Position numbers and translations under genes: made by a program
Notes under the pieces: model-generated
The model's input: only the letters and a program-made list of their open reading frames with translations
Database searches by the model: none
What the model was told of the DNA's origin: nothing
Shown here: piece after piece, positions 1-12,353 of the stretch
How positions within the stretch are numbered: position 1 is the first letter of the stretch
How the letters are laid out: every line of letters starts with the position of its first letter
Source of the DNA: Zingiber officinale
Taxonomy: Eukaryota; Streptophyta; Magnoliopsida; Zingiberales; Zingiberaceae
Direction of reading: 5' to 3'
Assembly (NCBI RefSeq): GCF_018446385.1
Contig: NC_055990.1
Coordinates: 26,249,891 to 26,313,890, forward strand
Length of the DNA: 64,000 nt

Positions 1-2597
1 TCATTACTTTGTCAAATTTTTCGTGCCATTGTTTAGGCGCTTGCTTAAGTCCGTACAACGACTTAACAAGTCGACACACCTTTTTCTCATTTCCAGGAAC
101 CATGAACCCTTCGGGTTGCTCCATATAAATTTCTTCTTCTAACTCACCATTTAAGAACGCAGTCTTAACATCCATTTGATGTATTTCAAGGTCATACAGT
201 GCTACAATGGCTATTAGCACTCGTATGGACGTAATCCTTGTCACCGGTGAGTATGTATCGAAGTAATTAAGGCCTTCCTCTTGCTTGTACCCCTTGACTA
301 CAAGTCTGGCCTTATACTTGTCAATTGATCCATCAGCTTTATACTTACGTTTTAGTATCCACTTACAACCTAATGGTTTATTACCAGAAGGAAGGTCTAC
401 TAATTCCCAAGTATGATTATTCATGATAGACTCAATTTCACTATTGACAGCTTCTTTCCACATTGGAGCATCGGGTCTAGAGAGAGCTTCACTTAATGTT
501 CTTGGTTCCATTTCTGACATGAAAGTCATGAAATCTGGCCCGAACGATTTCTCAACTCTAGCCCATTTGCTACGACGTGACTCTTCACTTTGATCGTCAA
601 TAGTCCTTTTATAACAGCTAAGTTCGGTAACGTCATTTTTGTTTGAACTTCCGTTGTTATCACTTTCAACGTTTCCCTTTTTATTTGGGAATATGTTTTC
701 AAAGAATATCGCATTCCGAGATTCTATGGTTGTTCCCACATGTATATCAGGAATGTCTGATTTGTGAACTAGGAAACGATATGCTCTACTATTATGGACA
801 TATCCGACAAATACCGCATCGAACGTTTTAGGTCCGATCTTTACTTGCTTTGGTTTAGGTACTTCGACCTTTGCCAAGCACCCCCACATTTGTACGATGG
901 CTCAGAGCCTTTCCATAGTTCATATGGAGTTTTATCATTTTTCTTATGAGGGATTCTGTTAAGAATGTGATTTGCCGATAATATTGCTTCCCCCCACAAG
1001 TTTTGAGGTAAGCCTGAATTTATTAACAAGACATTCATCATTTCTTTTAGTGTCCGATTTTTACGTTCGGCAACACCGTTTGATTGAGGTGAGTAAGGCG
1101 TCGTTATTTGATGGATAATGCCAGATTTTGTACAAAATTCATCAAACGGTGCACCATATTCTCCACCTCTATCGCTTCGAATTATTTTAATTTGTTTGTC
1201 AAGTTGGTTTTCAACTTCTGTTTTATAGGTTCTGAACACCTCTAGGGCTTCGTCTTTACTTCTTAAAAGAAAGACATAACAGAACTTTGTGCAGTCATCG
1301 ATAAAAGTAATAAAATATTTTTTACCTCCTCTAGTTTGCATAAATTTCAAGTCACATAGATCACTATGTATCAACTCTAGAGGAGTTGTTGTCCTTTCCA
1401 CCGAATGAAAAGGTAGTTTCGTCATTTTCGCTTCCACGCACACTTCACATTTGTGTGTTCCGTCAACATTGACGTTTGGTAATAAATTTAATTTGACGAG
1501 ACGTTTGAGAGTATTATTATGCACATGTCCGAGTCGATCATGCCATAAATTAAAACACTCAACAACATAGCTGGAAGCATTTATTTTATTACCATCAAAA
1601 TTTCGGAGTACAGGCATTACAACCATTTTGAATAGACCCTTTTCTAGGTACCCCTTTCCTATGAAGACACCATTCTTCGTAATTACAAAGTTGTCTGACT
1701 GGAACACTAGCCTAAATCCGGCCTTGACCAATGCCACTCCAGAAACTAGGTTCTTACTGATGTCGGGAACATGGAGTACATCAATGAGTGTTAGCTCCTT
1801 TCCGGACGTCATCTTCAGAACAACCTTTCCAAGTCCAACAATTGGCGACGTCGTGGAATTACCCATATAGAGCTTCCTGCCATTTATCGGAGTATACTTG
1901 GAGAACATCGCCTTATCGGAACAGATATGACGAGTTGCTCTAGTATCAATGAACCACTGCTTCGGGTTGGTATCCACCAAGTTGGCTTCAAATACAACCG
2001 CAGTGAGATCCAAGTCCTCAAGAGAGGTTGCGACATGATTCGCAGCATCCTTTGGCCCCTTGGTCGGCTTCTTTGGGCGTTTGCAGTCCTTGGACAGGTG
2101 TCCTGCCTTTCCACAGTTGTAGCAGGAGCCTTTGAACTTCTTTTTCGGTTTTTTAGCGTTCGGCTCGACCAGGTTGGACATTTCGTCTATAGTACGCTTG
2201 GTTCCTTTGGAGTCGGATAACTTTCGATTATCCTCCTCTATTCGTAGCCTCAGGATCAGGTCTTGCAGCCCTATCTCCTTTTGCTTGTGCTTTAGGTAAT
2301 TCTTGAAATCCTTCCATGACGAATGTCTCGTTCAGCTTCATGCCTTCGGCGCCCAGATCATGCAGTATTAATTGCATATCTTGGACTTGAGATGAGACGC
2401 TTTTTGAGTCCACCATCTTGAAATCCAGAAACCGACCGACGATGAATTTCTTCAATCCAGCATTTTCGGTCTTGTATTTCTTCTCAAGTGATTCCCACAA
2501 AGATTTCGCCGTCTCCAGAGAACAATATACGTTATATAACGTGTTGTCCAAGGCGTTGAGTATATAATTGCGGCACAGAAAATCTCCGTGAGACGAC

Positions 2598-3260
2598 CAC
2601 TACAAAAAAAACACCCATATAGAAGCGGTTTATTAGGAGCGGTTGTAACACCACTCTTGGAAATCCAACAATAGAATCAATTTGAACTAAACCGTTTCTA
2701 TTGTCTTACCTTTTCAGAACAGTTTTGCAACCACTCTTGTTGAATAACTTTAGCACTAATTTGATTAAACCGCCGCTATAAACCACTCTTAATGATATAA
2801 CTTTTAGAAGCAATCTTGAAACTACTGATATTGGGTATCTTTAACAATGACTCTATGTCAAACACTGCTACTAACCGTTTCTATTGCTCTAACTTCTAAG
2901 AACAATTATCAAACTATTCCTACTAAATACTTTTAACATCATTTTGTGTAAAGTGCTATTATAAAAGGCTTCTATTGCTCCATTGTTTTAGAATTAATTT
3001 TCAAAGTGCTCCTATTATATAGTTTTAGCATCAATTTGAATAAACCATCGCTGTAAACCGCTCTTAATGATATAAATATTAGAAATAATCTTGAAACTAC
3101 TGATATTGGATAATTTTAGTAATGGTTCTATGTCAAATGTTGCTACTAATCGATTTTATTGCTCTAACTTCTAAGAACAATTATCAAAGCATTGATACTG
3201 AATACTTTTAATATCGTTTTATGTAAAATGTTGCTATAAACCGCTATCAAATCATTCAAA
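2598..3260. repeat. CACTA left terminal and subterminal repeat block
   Basis: After the inverted repeat, degenerate units related to AACCGCTCTTAATGATATAA and CTAACTTCTAAGAACAATTA recur. A stretch of about 275 bp is imperfectly duplicated in tandem (units beginning near 2791 and 3066), and a third partial copy lies at about 3880-3970. Subterminal repeats of this kind are where CACTA transposases bind in characterised elements; binding here is inferred. Confidence 0.75.
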
Positions 3261-4023
3261 CTTTGGTCGGTAATATTTAATTTATTTTTATAATCAAAGT
3301 TAAATTTAACAGGTAATATATAATTTTTTACTAACCAAATTTATTTTTTCGGTAATATTTAATTTATTATTTATCAAAATTAGATTTGAACGGTAATATT
3401 TAATTTTTTTACTAGTGTAAGTTAGGTTTCACTAATAAATTAAAATATTTATTGGTTATACTTATTATTAATTTTTTATAATTTTTTTAAAAATTTGGAC
3501 ATAGCATTTTTATGTTTAATTTTTTAAATAAAAATATATTTAATATTAAAATAGATTATTTCTCTTTAAATTTTATTTTTTTTTCACAATTTCTATCGTT
3601 TGTTATCAATTTTTATACTATTGTTTTCATATTCTCATTTATCCACTAATTATTATAAATATTTTTTTTATCTAGATGCTAAAAAAGAATTAATTACTAA
3701 TTAAATATTTTTGACCAGATAAATTTAGTTAATAACTTATCAAAGTTAAAATTGATCAATATTATTTTTAAAAAATAACAATTAAGTATATCAATCCGAC
3801 GAACCCAACTTAACGGACCCAACTTAAATCGATAGCTCTATCCCGAGGAAATGGTACAATGGATCACAAGACATTGAAATTATCTACATAGCAACAATTT
3901 TGTGTCAAATATTGCTACTCACCGTTTTTATTGCTTAACTTCTAGAAATGATTTTCAAATCGCTAACAACGTTTTATATAAAGTGCTGCTATAAACCATT
4001 CTCTCTTCTAATGGATAAGAATT

Positions 4024-4254
4024 AGTGCGGGAATAAACCACTTATATTCTCTCCTCCAATGGGTAATGCCCCTATGGCATAACACAGATGGTGGACGCAT
4101 GATATCTCTAGTGTAATGGTCATGAGTCGATTACCAGGAACTGATGACCTGTGGTCACCCACCATACGTTTAACACATGTGTATCTACATTTACCTTCTT
4201 TCATATCCATGGGGTCAACACGAGGGACTCGCTAAGGTAGCGGATCTATTTGTT
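4024..4254 (+). mobile_element. SINE-like insertion, copy 1, inside the CACTA element
   Basis: The segment is flanked by a perfect 18-bp direct repeat, TTCTAATGGATAAGAATT, at 4006-4023 and 4255-4272, a length typical of target duplications made by LINE machinery. Its right two thirds match a second copy at 50043-50230. Both contain a TAGYGTAATGG A-box-like string and a GTCGATT B-box-like string and end in a T-rich stretch. The spacing of the two boxes is shorter than in a tRNA, so the promoter assignment is tentative; the insertion itself is well supported. Confidence 0.65.
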
Positions 4255-4910
4255 TTCTAATGGATAAGAATTGATTTGTAAAATATACCAGTTTCAAACG
4301 ACACTCGTCTAAATTATAGTAGTACATAAATAAGTAATATAAAAAAACTTGTAAAAAATTAAAAAAAAGAAAAACGTGTAATTTTTTTAAAAAAATAGAA
4401 AAGCGTGTAAAAAATTAAAAATAAAAATCGTGTAAATAATAAAAAAGAAATATATTTAAAAATATAAAAGGGAAAACAAAATTTAAAATAGGAAAAATGT
4501 ATAAAAAAAAAGGAATAACGTGTAAAAAAATTAAAAAAGGAAAACCGTGTAAATAATAAAAAAGGGAATACGTGTAAAAAATATTAAAAAAATAAAAACA
4601 TTTAAAAAATAAAAAAGGAAAAAAAATCAATGATTGACTACACTGTACTATTGTCATTTATTCAGTATTATTGATAATGGAAGATTTGTAGAGCATATTT
4701 TGCTTAATTGGAAAGGGGATTACCGCCATGTGAAAGCTAATCGTGACAGTCGAATATCTAAATTTCTCACATCATCTAACACCTTTAGTTGTTCCACGCT
4801 GGCAATCCGAGTGACGACCCATTCAATAAAATCATGTGAAAACCCTACACATCTAGCATCCATCATTGCTGCTATTTTTTTTCCCCGTCGAATAGCTTCG
4901 ATCTCTTGTG

Positions 4911-5365
4911 ATGAGTTTGACAACAGTGGGGGCGACGACGACTAAGAGTGGCCATAGAAAGGCCAAGGGGACGAAGGTTGTTTCTTGGTTGCAGAAGGTT
5001 GGCCTCCAGTTCCCGATAGGGTGCATCACTCACTACCTTGGGGTCGATCGATACTCTTAGCGCGTTGGTTCCGGTGCACCGGTCTCTCTCTATAGTCCTC
5101 GAGTACATAGATGCTGACGTAAGCTTCGTTGTTTTGTTCTTTCACTAGGTATCCCCTTCTCTAACTAAATTTATATTTCTTTATTGTTCAAGGTGTTAGA
5201 GTTGGCCAAAAATGACGCGTCATCCCAAAACACATTCAATTGCTCATGAAAAACAATGAGGAGTTTGGCAGGCTCCTAGCGTGTGTGACGATTTCTAATG
5301 ATGGGTCATGCCCAACATCCATCGGGCTTTACTGCCCAAGAAGCAAGGCGGAGGGAAGAGTAAAC
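4911..5365 (+). pseudogene. Captured histone H2A gene fragment inside the CACTA element
   Basis: From an ATG at 4911 the plus strand reads an H2A-like N-terminus with SGHRKAKGTK, then VGLQFPIGCITHYLGVDRYS and RVGSGAPV, matching the canonical H2A stretch AGLQFPVGRIxRYLxxGRYAxRVGSGAPV. A GT...AG gap (5119-5192) separates LEY-type sequence from VLELAKNDA, which agrees with the intron position usual in plant H2A genes. After it comes MKNNEEFGRLLACVTIS, matching the H2A stretch RNDEELxKLLxxVTIA. A stop follows RYS, and frame changes occur near 5087-5095 and 5218-5235, so it cannot make a histone. The retained intron indicates capture of genomic DNA rather than of an mRNA copy. Confidence 0.8.
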
Positions 5366-5689
5366 CAGAGATCAGATCACCCTCACAAGAATTCTAGGCT
5401 TTTTTTTTTTGTTCATCTTCATGTTTTGATTGTAAAAGAATCTTTAGACTTGTAATTAAAAACATCTTTTAATTGTAGTATTCGCAAGTATCTAATCTCA
5501 AATCATATTGATTTATTCATCATCAGGCACGATTAACATGATAATTTCGATTTACATAATTGATCAGGTAGCTTAATCCATAAAATTATTTAGATCACTT
5601 TTAATCAATCAATAGGTTGTACTTTTAAGCATAGTTTAAAACAAATCTATAATTTCTAACATCAATTTTGAAATTACTCTTATTTTCAT

Positions 5690-6291
5690 GACATGTAAGA
5701 GCACGGGTTCAAGAGTGGTTTGTAGTGCTCTTAAAGAATTTAATAATGCTCCTTTATCCATGACATTTAGAAGTGGTTTGAAATCACTCATATATTGTGA
5801 AACCTGTTATTAAACCTTATGAGTTCTAGAGCAATTTGAACCGCTCCTATATTTCTAGCTTTACTAATGTTTTGAAGTGCTCCTATACCCATGACATTTA
5901 GAAGTGGTTTGAACCGCTCCTAAATTTCTAGCATCAATAGTGTTTGGAAATCGCTCTTATATTCATGGCGTGTAGGAGCGGTTTAAAATTGTTCTTACAC
6001 CTAAAAGGTTGTAGAGCGGTTTAAACCGCTCTTGGATTTATACCTATAGAAGCGGTTTGAAACCGTTATTATATGCACAACGTGTAAGATTGGTTTCAAA
6101 CCGTACCTACATAGAATAATAGGAGCGGTTTTTCACCTTGTACCAACGGTTACAAAAACCGCTACTATAGGATATAGGGACGGCAACAAGAGGAGCGGTT
6201 TTATAACCGTTGGTAAAAATGTAGGAGCGCTTGAAAACCACTTTTAAAAGTAAAAAAAAACCGCTCTTATATGGGTGTTTTTTTTGTAGTG
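5690..6291. repeat. CACTA right subterminal repeats and terminal inverted repeat
   Basis: More than a dozen copies of TAGGAGCGGTTT, GTTTGAAACCGCTC and close variants occur in both orientations, ending in the 24-bp inverted repeat at 6268-6291. Density rises towards the end, as usual for CACTA elements. Confidence 0.8.
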
Positions 6292-7659
6292 CACGCATCG
6301 CTAGCAGCCTTACTACCTTCCGTAGCGGCTGGCGTGTCTTCGTGCAAAAACCGTACAAGGTTGTTAGATAAAACAGCATCTTCTGCTGCCATCTTTTGAA
6401 GTCGGTTCCGGTGAATTTCTCCGGCTTTTCTCCGTGCGGAATGGTTGTCGGAATGGCGGTCGGAACAACGGTCGGAACGGCCGTCGAAATGTCGTTGGTA
6501 GCCATATCAGTTTGAACGAAATATCGTTTACGACTATTATTCCCGAGTAGCTTCTGGAGTATGCAAACTGATCGTCGAGGCTAGTGTTCGACACTATCTC
6601 CGTAAACGATATTGCTCCGCTACGGTGCTTAACAGATTGTTGCAATTCGTTCCCAAGATACAACGACGACGAACGTCTCGGAACCGTAGCACTCCGACTT
6701 CCGAGACCAGCGAACCTTCTAGTAGACTTCTTGGACTCTTGAATGCACAAGATGAGATGAATGCTTGAGGAAGAGAAGAGAGCATTGAGTGAATATTCCA
6801 TCATCTGGAGGGTTCTATTTATACTGAAAGAAGAGGTTGAGTGTCCTTTGGGTGAGTGGATGTGTTCCTTGGGCTGGATCGATCTAGATCATCCATTCTG
6901 AAGGGTTGTAACCCTTCACCAAGCCCACTTCAATCTCATCCATCAGATCTGAGGAGTTGTGACCCTCAGATCCCGCCTATTGTCATCGGCCATCGGATCT
7001 GGATCTATTGATTCGATGCTTCAGATCAAGTCTCATCCCAAGCCGTCAGATCGTTACTCTTTGCGATCCAATGCTCTAGATCGCATCACAAGTGATCCAT
7101 CATATCTATTTGATCAACGTTGATCAATGGTAGTCATCCATTCCCTAAGTCAACTGTCCAGTCATCTCTCTTTGCCCACGAGGATGCCGCATATGTACTG
7201 CCACGTCAGGTACGAGCCCGACACGTCACCCGAGTGCCACGTAGGCACTGCAATGTCACCTGGAGCATAAATTTAAGCTCCTCGCGACGATGCAAAGTGC
7301 CCATGGCGGGCTCACAGGTGCGAGCACCTGCTCGCCCTGGGCTAAGGGAGCACCTGTCCTTTTATTTTTGTGTTAACTCCATTAACACAACTTCATTAAT
7401 AAGTAGAGAATACATATCGAGAATTTTCGATGTGGGACTATTCTCCCATGCACTTTATTAATGAATAATAAATGTTATTTTGGGCCGATTTTAAACATTA
7501 ATTTCTCATTCACCCTTAATCGGTTTTGAGTAAATTAATAGTCTAAATCTATCTACGCGAATCATAGATTTCAATTTTGAAGTCAATTACGACTTTCAAC
7601 AATTGATGGCTTCCTTCCTCAAAATCGTTTTGGTCCATTTAAGGTCCCAATATCTAACA

Positions 7660-8241
7660 AACAGTCCTAAAGGTTCAGCAACTCAACAACCACTCCTGGA
7701 ACAAGATGCAAAAGAAAAGTAGTTAACCCATAAAGAATGTGTACCAAATGAATGAACTCAGGGCGTGTACATTAATTATCATCAAAAGTAATATCGAAAC
7801 ACAAAGCTATGCATCTAGTTGATGCAATTTTATGCTGCCAAGGCACCACGCCAGTGCATCAAAGCACCTCTACCACTGCAACACTTACTCTGTTGCACTA
7901 GACCTGCAACACTTACCAATTTTTGCAATTCGATCAAAAGGAAAAAAAAATGAGATAGATAATGATACTTGATCGTCGAAGAGTTTGCAAAAACGAAACC
8001 CGAGAAACAAGAGGGAGAGAAAAATAAGGTAACGTGGAGGAGAAAGCGCCGGTGGTGGTGCGATCAAAGAAGAGGTCGAAGGTCGTCGGCGACGTGGCGA
8101 GGTTACAGGTGAAGTGGTAGGGTTTGGTTGCAGGGATGTTCACACGAAGATGTACTTTTGTCTTCACCATAAAAATCTTTTAGATTCCCTTCTCAAAATT
8201 ATAATGGGCACTCGAGACCCATTAAAATCTATATATAATTG

Positions 8242-8302
<61 letters not shown>

Positions 8303-8422
8303 ATTCTTATCTTGGCGGTCAACTAGGAAGGTGGTGATGGCAATCAATCGGATTTGGATAGTTTTGATATTTTCCTTAGTTCCATTTAATTACTATCATT
8401 CAACAAAATATTTAGAATTAAT

Positions 8423-8459
<37 letters not shown>

Positions 8460-8993
8460 CAAAAAACAATAAAACACTATAGTATATATATATCATATAT
8501 ATTTAATTATATTCAATAAAAATAGATTAAACAACAATAAAAAATAATTAGTAAATTGTGTTTAATCAAAAATAATTAGTAAATTTTTATAAATTTTTTT
8601 TTTATATATATATATTTTGGAGTCGAAAATGGATAGAATTCTTCTCGACTCGTCTCCATTATCTGAATACTTATACCTTATTATCTTATTATTTAATTAG
8701 GTCAAAAAAAAAAAATCTCCCTATACTTCTCTATTCATATCGAACATCGAAAAAAAAAGAAAAATACTATAGTGTCGGAACTAAGGTGCTGTGTCAGGAT
8801 ATTCAAGTTGTCACCCAGATACCTGTAGTTCGATCCCTAGCTATGACACATTTATAAAAAAAATTCTTCTAAAGAGAGGGCACAATTAAAGGATGTCACA
8901 CTTCCTGATTTACTTTGGTAGCCGATGATAAATTCCTATAGAGTCAAACCCGTCACGTTAAGAATAATCAATGAAGTTAATTAAGTACTATCC
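7660..8993. other. Spacer without recognisable genes; T58 and (AT)n tracts
   Basis: No coding region could be supported. The segment holds an uninterrupted run of 58 T (8243-8300), an (AT)n microsatellite (about 8424-8457), AT-rich sequence and one short SINE-like fragment (8791-8880). ORFs crossing the T run only encode polyphenylalanine. Confidence 0.7.
8791..8880 (+). repeat. Short SINE-like repeat, second family, copy 1
   Basis: Sequence from TGTGTCAGGATATTCAAG to the A-rich TTTATAAAAAAAA matches 50405-50490 over about 80 bases. It includes GTAGTTCGATCCC, which resembles a tRNA B box. No target duplication was found, so it may be only a fragment. Confidence 0.45.
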
Positions 8994-11367
8994 TGTTGGT
9001 TGCTACTCGGAAAACCTATAGGTTCCACTGTACAAAAATTTTGTACAAAGGTCTGAACCTTTTCCTAGCTACCATGTGTTCTTTTAAATTAAATTTTGGA
9101 TCGCCTGCGGAACTTAACACGTTTGATCCAAAACTTAATCTATTTGTTCTTTTAGGTTTTGACTTGGATCTCCTGCGGAACTTAACACGTTCGACCCAAG
9201 TCTCCTTAAGTTATTAATTCCATTAAATATTAATTTCCATAATTGGTTCCCAGTACTGACGTGGCGAGGCACATGACCTTCTTGGATATGAGAGCAACCA
9301 CCACCGACTAGACAAAACCTTTTATAGAAAGCTAATATTTAATTTCCTAAAATAACTTTAGGTTAACCAAAGAGAACAATCAAATCACAAGGAAAAGAAA
9401 AAAATAAAAGAACACAGCATCGAAAAAACATATTCGAAATTCTAGAACGTAAGCCTCTTGTATTTAGTATTATTTCCATAAATAACTAGCATGATGCGGA
9501 AATAAAAATTACTAGTTATACCTTGTAGAAAAACCTCTTGATCTTCTACCGTATTCCTCTTCTAACCTCGGACGTTGTGTGGGCAACGATCTACCGAGAT
9601 GAGAAACCACCAACCACCTTCTTCTCCTCCAAGCAAGGTTCGGCCACAAAGGAAAACTTCACCAAGGAGAAAAACCAAAATACTAACCAAGCTCCAAGAG
9701 ATGCTAGCTTTCTCTCCTTCTTCTTCTTCTCCAAGTAGTATCCGGCCACCACAAGAGCTCCAAGGAAGGGAAAGAGGTTCGGCCACCACAAGAGGAAGAG
9801 AGGGAGAGGATGGTCGGCCACACCAAGGAACAAAAGAGGGAGAGAAAATAATAGAGGTTGTGTCTCATGAAGGCACCCTCACCCCTTCTTTTATATTCCT
9901 TGGCCTAGGCAAATTAGGAAATTTAATTACAATAAAATTTCCTCAATTTCCTTGACATGATTTTATTGAGAAAATAAAATAAAATTTCCCAAATTAAAAC
10001 CAATGGCGGCCACATCAATGAAGGAAAAAATTAGACAAGTTTCAATCAACAATTAAAACTTCCTAATTTATTTCCGGAAATTTTAAAAAATAAAATTTCT
10101 CTTTAAAATCTCTTCATGGTTGATAAAAGGAAATTTCTATAATTTTAATTTTATCAACATGTGAATAATTTTTAAAGAGAAAATCAAACATCTCTCCAAT
10201 CTACAAATAAGGAAAGAGATCTAATCTCTTTCTTTAATCTTTTGTAGATCTTTTACAAGAGAGATATTTTAATTTTGATTCTCTTTAAATTATATCTTCC
10301 ACATAATAATAAAAATTAAAATTAAATTTTTTTTTTAATTTAATTTGGCCGGCCCTACTAGCTTGGGTTCAGGCCGGCCCTAGCTTGTTTCCAAGCTAGC
10401 TTGGCCGACCCCTATTGGGTGGGAATAGAAGGTGGGTATAGGTGGGTATAGAACTCTACAAATAAGAGGCTACGATAGGGACCGAGAGGAGGAATTGGTT
10501 TTGGTCTCCCGATAAAATTAAGCATCCCGTGTTCGCCCCGAACACACAACTTAATTTTATCAATGATAATTCATTCCACTAGAGAACTATCATTGAACTA
10601 CCGCACCAATCCCAAATTACATTTTTGGGCTCCTTCTTATTATGAGTGTGTTAATCTCCCTGTGTTTAAGATATCGAATGTCCACTAATTAAGTGAGTTA
10701 CTGACAACTCATTTAATCAATATCTATGTCCAAGAGTAGTACCACTCAACCTTATCGTCATGTCGGACTAAGTCCACCTGCAGGGTTTAACATGACAATC
10801 TTTATGAGCTCCTCTTGAGGACATTATCAACCTAGTATCTCTAGGACACAGTTTCCTTCTATAATCAACAACACACACTATAAGTGATACCATTTCCCAA
10901 CTTATCGAGTTTATTGATTCATCGAACTAAATCTCACCCATTGATAAATTAAAGAAATAAATATCAAATATATGTGCTTGTTATTATATTAGGATTAAGA
11001 GCACACACTTCCATAATAACTGAGGTATTTGTTCCTTTATAAAGTAAGTATAAAAGGAACGACCTCAAATGGTCCTACTCAATACACTCTGAGTGTACTA
11101 GTGTAATTATATAGTCAAGATAAACTAATACCTAATTACACTACGACCTTCTAATGGTTTGTTCCTTTCCATTCTGGTCGTGAGCTACTGTTTATAATTT
11201 ATAAGGTACTGATAACATCATCTTCTGTATGTGACACCACATACTATGTTATCTACAATATAAATTAAATGAACAACTACAAACAAATGTAGACCATTTG
11301 ACCAAATGTGATTCTTTATTGATAATGAATGTTTACAAAGCTTAGACTTTCAGTATACACTCCAACA
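8994..11367 (-). mobile_element. 2.4 kb solo LTR, copy 1
   Basis: The segment begins TGTTGG, ends CCAACA and is flanked by a perfect 5-bp duplication TATCC (8989-8993 and 11368-11372). A TATAAAAGAAGGGG motif on the minus strand near 9885-9896 suggests a minus-strand LTR. No gag or pol lies inside. Two relatives occur at 53643-56086 and 57575-60039. A single LTR with its own duplication is what recombination between the two LTRs of a full element leaves behind. It looks more diverged than the other two copies. A retroelement lacking an internal part is the alternative. Confidence 0.85.
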
Positions 11368-11608
11368 TATCCAAATCAGATATCGAATCCTCTCCTAGAG
11401 AATTGTTCTCCTGTCAAGTCAAAATTTAATTATATTCAAATGCTTTCTTTAAAAAGAATCTGATCCGGCTATGGGAAGGGACTCTCCGTCCGAGGAGGGT
11501 CAGTGACACGTGGAAGGTCAAAAGGTCAATGCGGTCAATGCTAGAGGAGCTCGACCGAACGAGTCATTCACTTCCCCAATCGGACAGAGGGAGTACCAGG
11601 CATGGCAC

Positions 11609-12353
11609 TGTTGGTGCAATATTCCCTAGGTCAAGCTTGACCTAGTTAAACAAGCCTGAGTCTTGGTTTGGGTTTCGATGTTTGACAATATATTGGGTTT
11701 AGATGATATGGACAATGCAGGTGCAGTTGTTCGTTTGGGGAGATTGTTGATACAATTTCCGTTTGGTCAAAGTTGACATGTTAAGATTGTGAAGGAAAGT
11801 CAAGTAGGTCAAGGTTGACTGGATACTTGACTGAAAATCCTGGTGAGTGAAGCCAGCCAGAAGGAAGTCCTGGTGAGTGAAGTCAGGCAGAAGAAAGACC
11901 TAGTGAGTGAAGCTAGGCAGAAGGAAGTCCTGGTGAGTGAAGCCAGGCAGAAGAAAGACCTAGTGAGTGAAGCTAGGCAGAAGGAAAATCCTAGTGAGTG
12001 AAGCTAGGTGAAAGTCCTGGTGAGTGAAGCTAGGTAGGAGGAAAATCCTGGTGAGTGAAGCCAGGTGAAAGACCTAGTGAGTGAAGCTAGGCAATTGGGA
12101 AAGTCCTGGTGAGTGAAGCCAGGCAGGAGAAATCCAGATGGGTCAAGGTTGACCAGACATCTGGTGAGAGTCCAAGTAGGTCAAAGGGATTGACCGGATA
12201 CTTGGCAAGAAGAGAAAAGTCCAAGTAGGTCAGAGGGATTGACCGGATACTTGGCAAGAAGAGAAAAGTCCAAGTGGGTCAAAGGGATTGACCAGACACT
12301 TGGTGAGAGAGTCCTAGCTGGTCAAGGGTGACCGGATGCTAGGTCTTATGTAC
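11609..12353 (+). repeat. 5' LTR of the gag-only element, first part, with tandem repeats
   Basis: This part holds ten imperfect units of about 30 bp built on CCTGGTGAGTGAAGCCAGG or CCTAGTGAGTGAAGCTAGG (about 11835-12125). After them come three units based on GTCAAAGGGATTGACCGG (about 12170-12300). The other LTR has eight of the first type, so copy number changed after insertion. The second part of the LTR resumes at 22681 after the Tat element. Confidence 0.85.
12349..12353 (+). repeat. Target duplication TGTAC of the Tat Gypsy
   Basis: TGTAC at 12349-12353 recurs at 22681-22685. The undisturbed 3' LTR of the host element reads CTTATGTACCAACAAG at the matching place, which confirms the insertion point. 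Confidence 0.95.

Larger units (their letters stand above)
2598..6291. mobile_element. CACTA (En/Spm-type) DNA transposon, probably non-autonomous, carrying gene fragments
   Basis: The ends are perfect 24-bp inverted repeats beginning CACTACAAAAAAAACACCC (2598-2621 and 6268-6291), the hallmark of plant CACTA elements. Inside each end are many short subterminal repeats based on GGAGCGGTTT and its complement. The flanking triplets are GAC and CAC, so the expected 3-bp target duplication matches at two of three bases. No transposase was recognised; the interior holds an H2A fragment (4911-5365), a SINE-like insertion (4024-4254) and AT-rich filler. At 3.7 kb it is short for an autonomous member. 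It interrupts the gag region of the surrounding copia element and is therefore the younger of the two. Confidence 0.93.
1..7659 (-). mobile_element. Ty1/copia LTR retrotransposon, partial, interrupted by a CACTA transposon
   Basis: Read on the minus strand, an LTR begins TGTTAGATATTGGGACC at 7659 and has a TATAAATA box near 6817-6824. A gag start lies at about 6505, and gag continues at about 2590-2190 after the CACTA insertion at 2598-6291. A CCHC knuckle ([14 protein letters not shown]), a protease-like region and the integrase core lie within 841-2181. Reverse transcriptase sequence including SLYGLKQAP lies in 1-480. The order gag, protease, integrase, RT is that of Ty1/copia. The other LTR lies left of the window, so neither target duplication nor age can be read. 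The inner edge of the visible LTR and the primer site were not located. The element is broken: one large insertion plus a few other interruptions. Confidence 0.9.

Noticed and set aside
4415-4657. A hydrophobic Phe- and Tyr-rich small protein
   Set aside because: It is a translation of A/T-rich low-complexity sequence inside the CACTA element.
4634-4945. A CACTA transposase or second captured gene in 4634-4945
   Set aside because: Open frames exist on both strands but no family motif was recognised; only the H2A part downstream is supported.
8114-8326. ORF with a polyphenylalanine run
   Set aside because: It is produced by the T58 tract.
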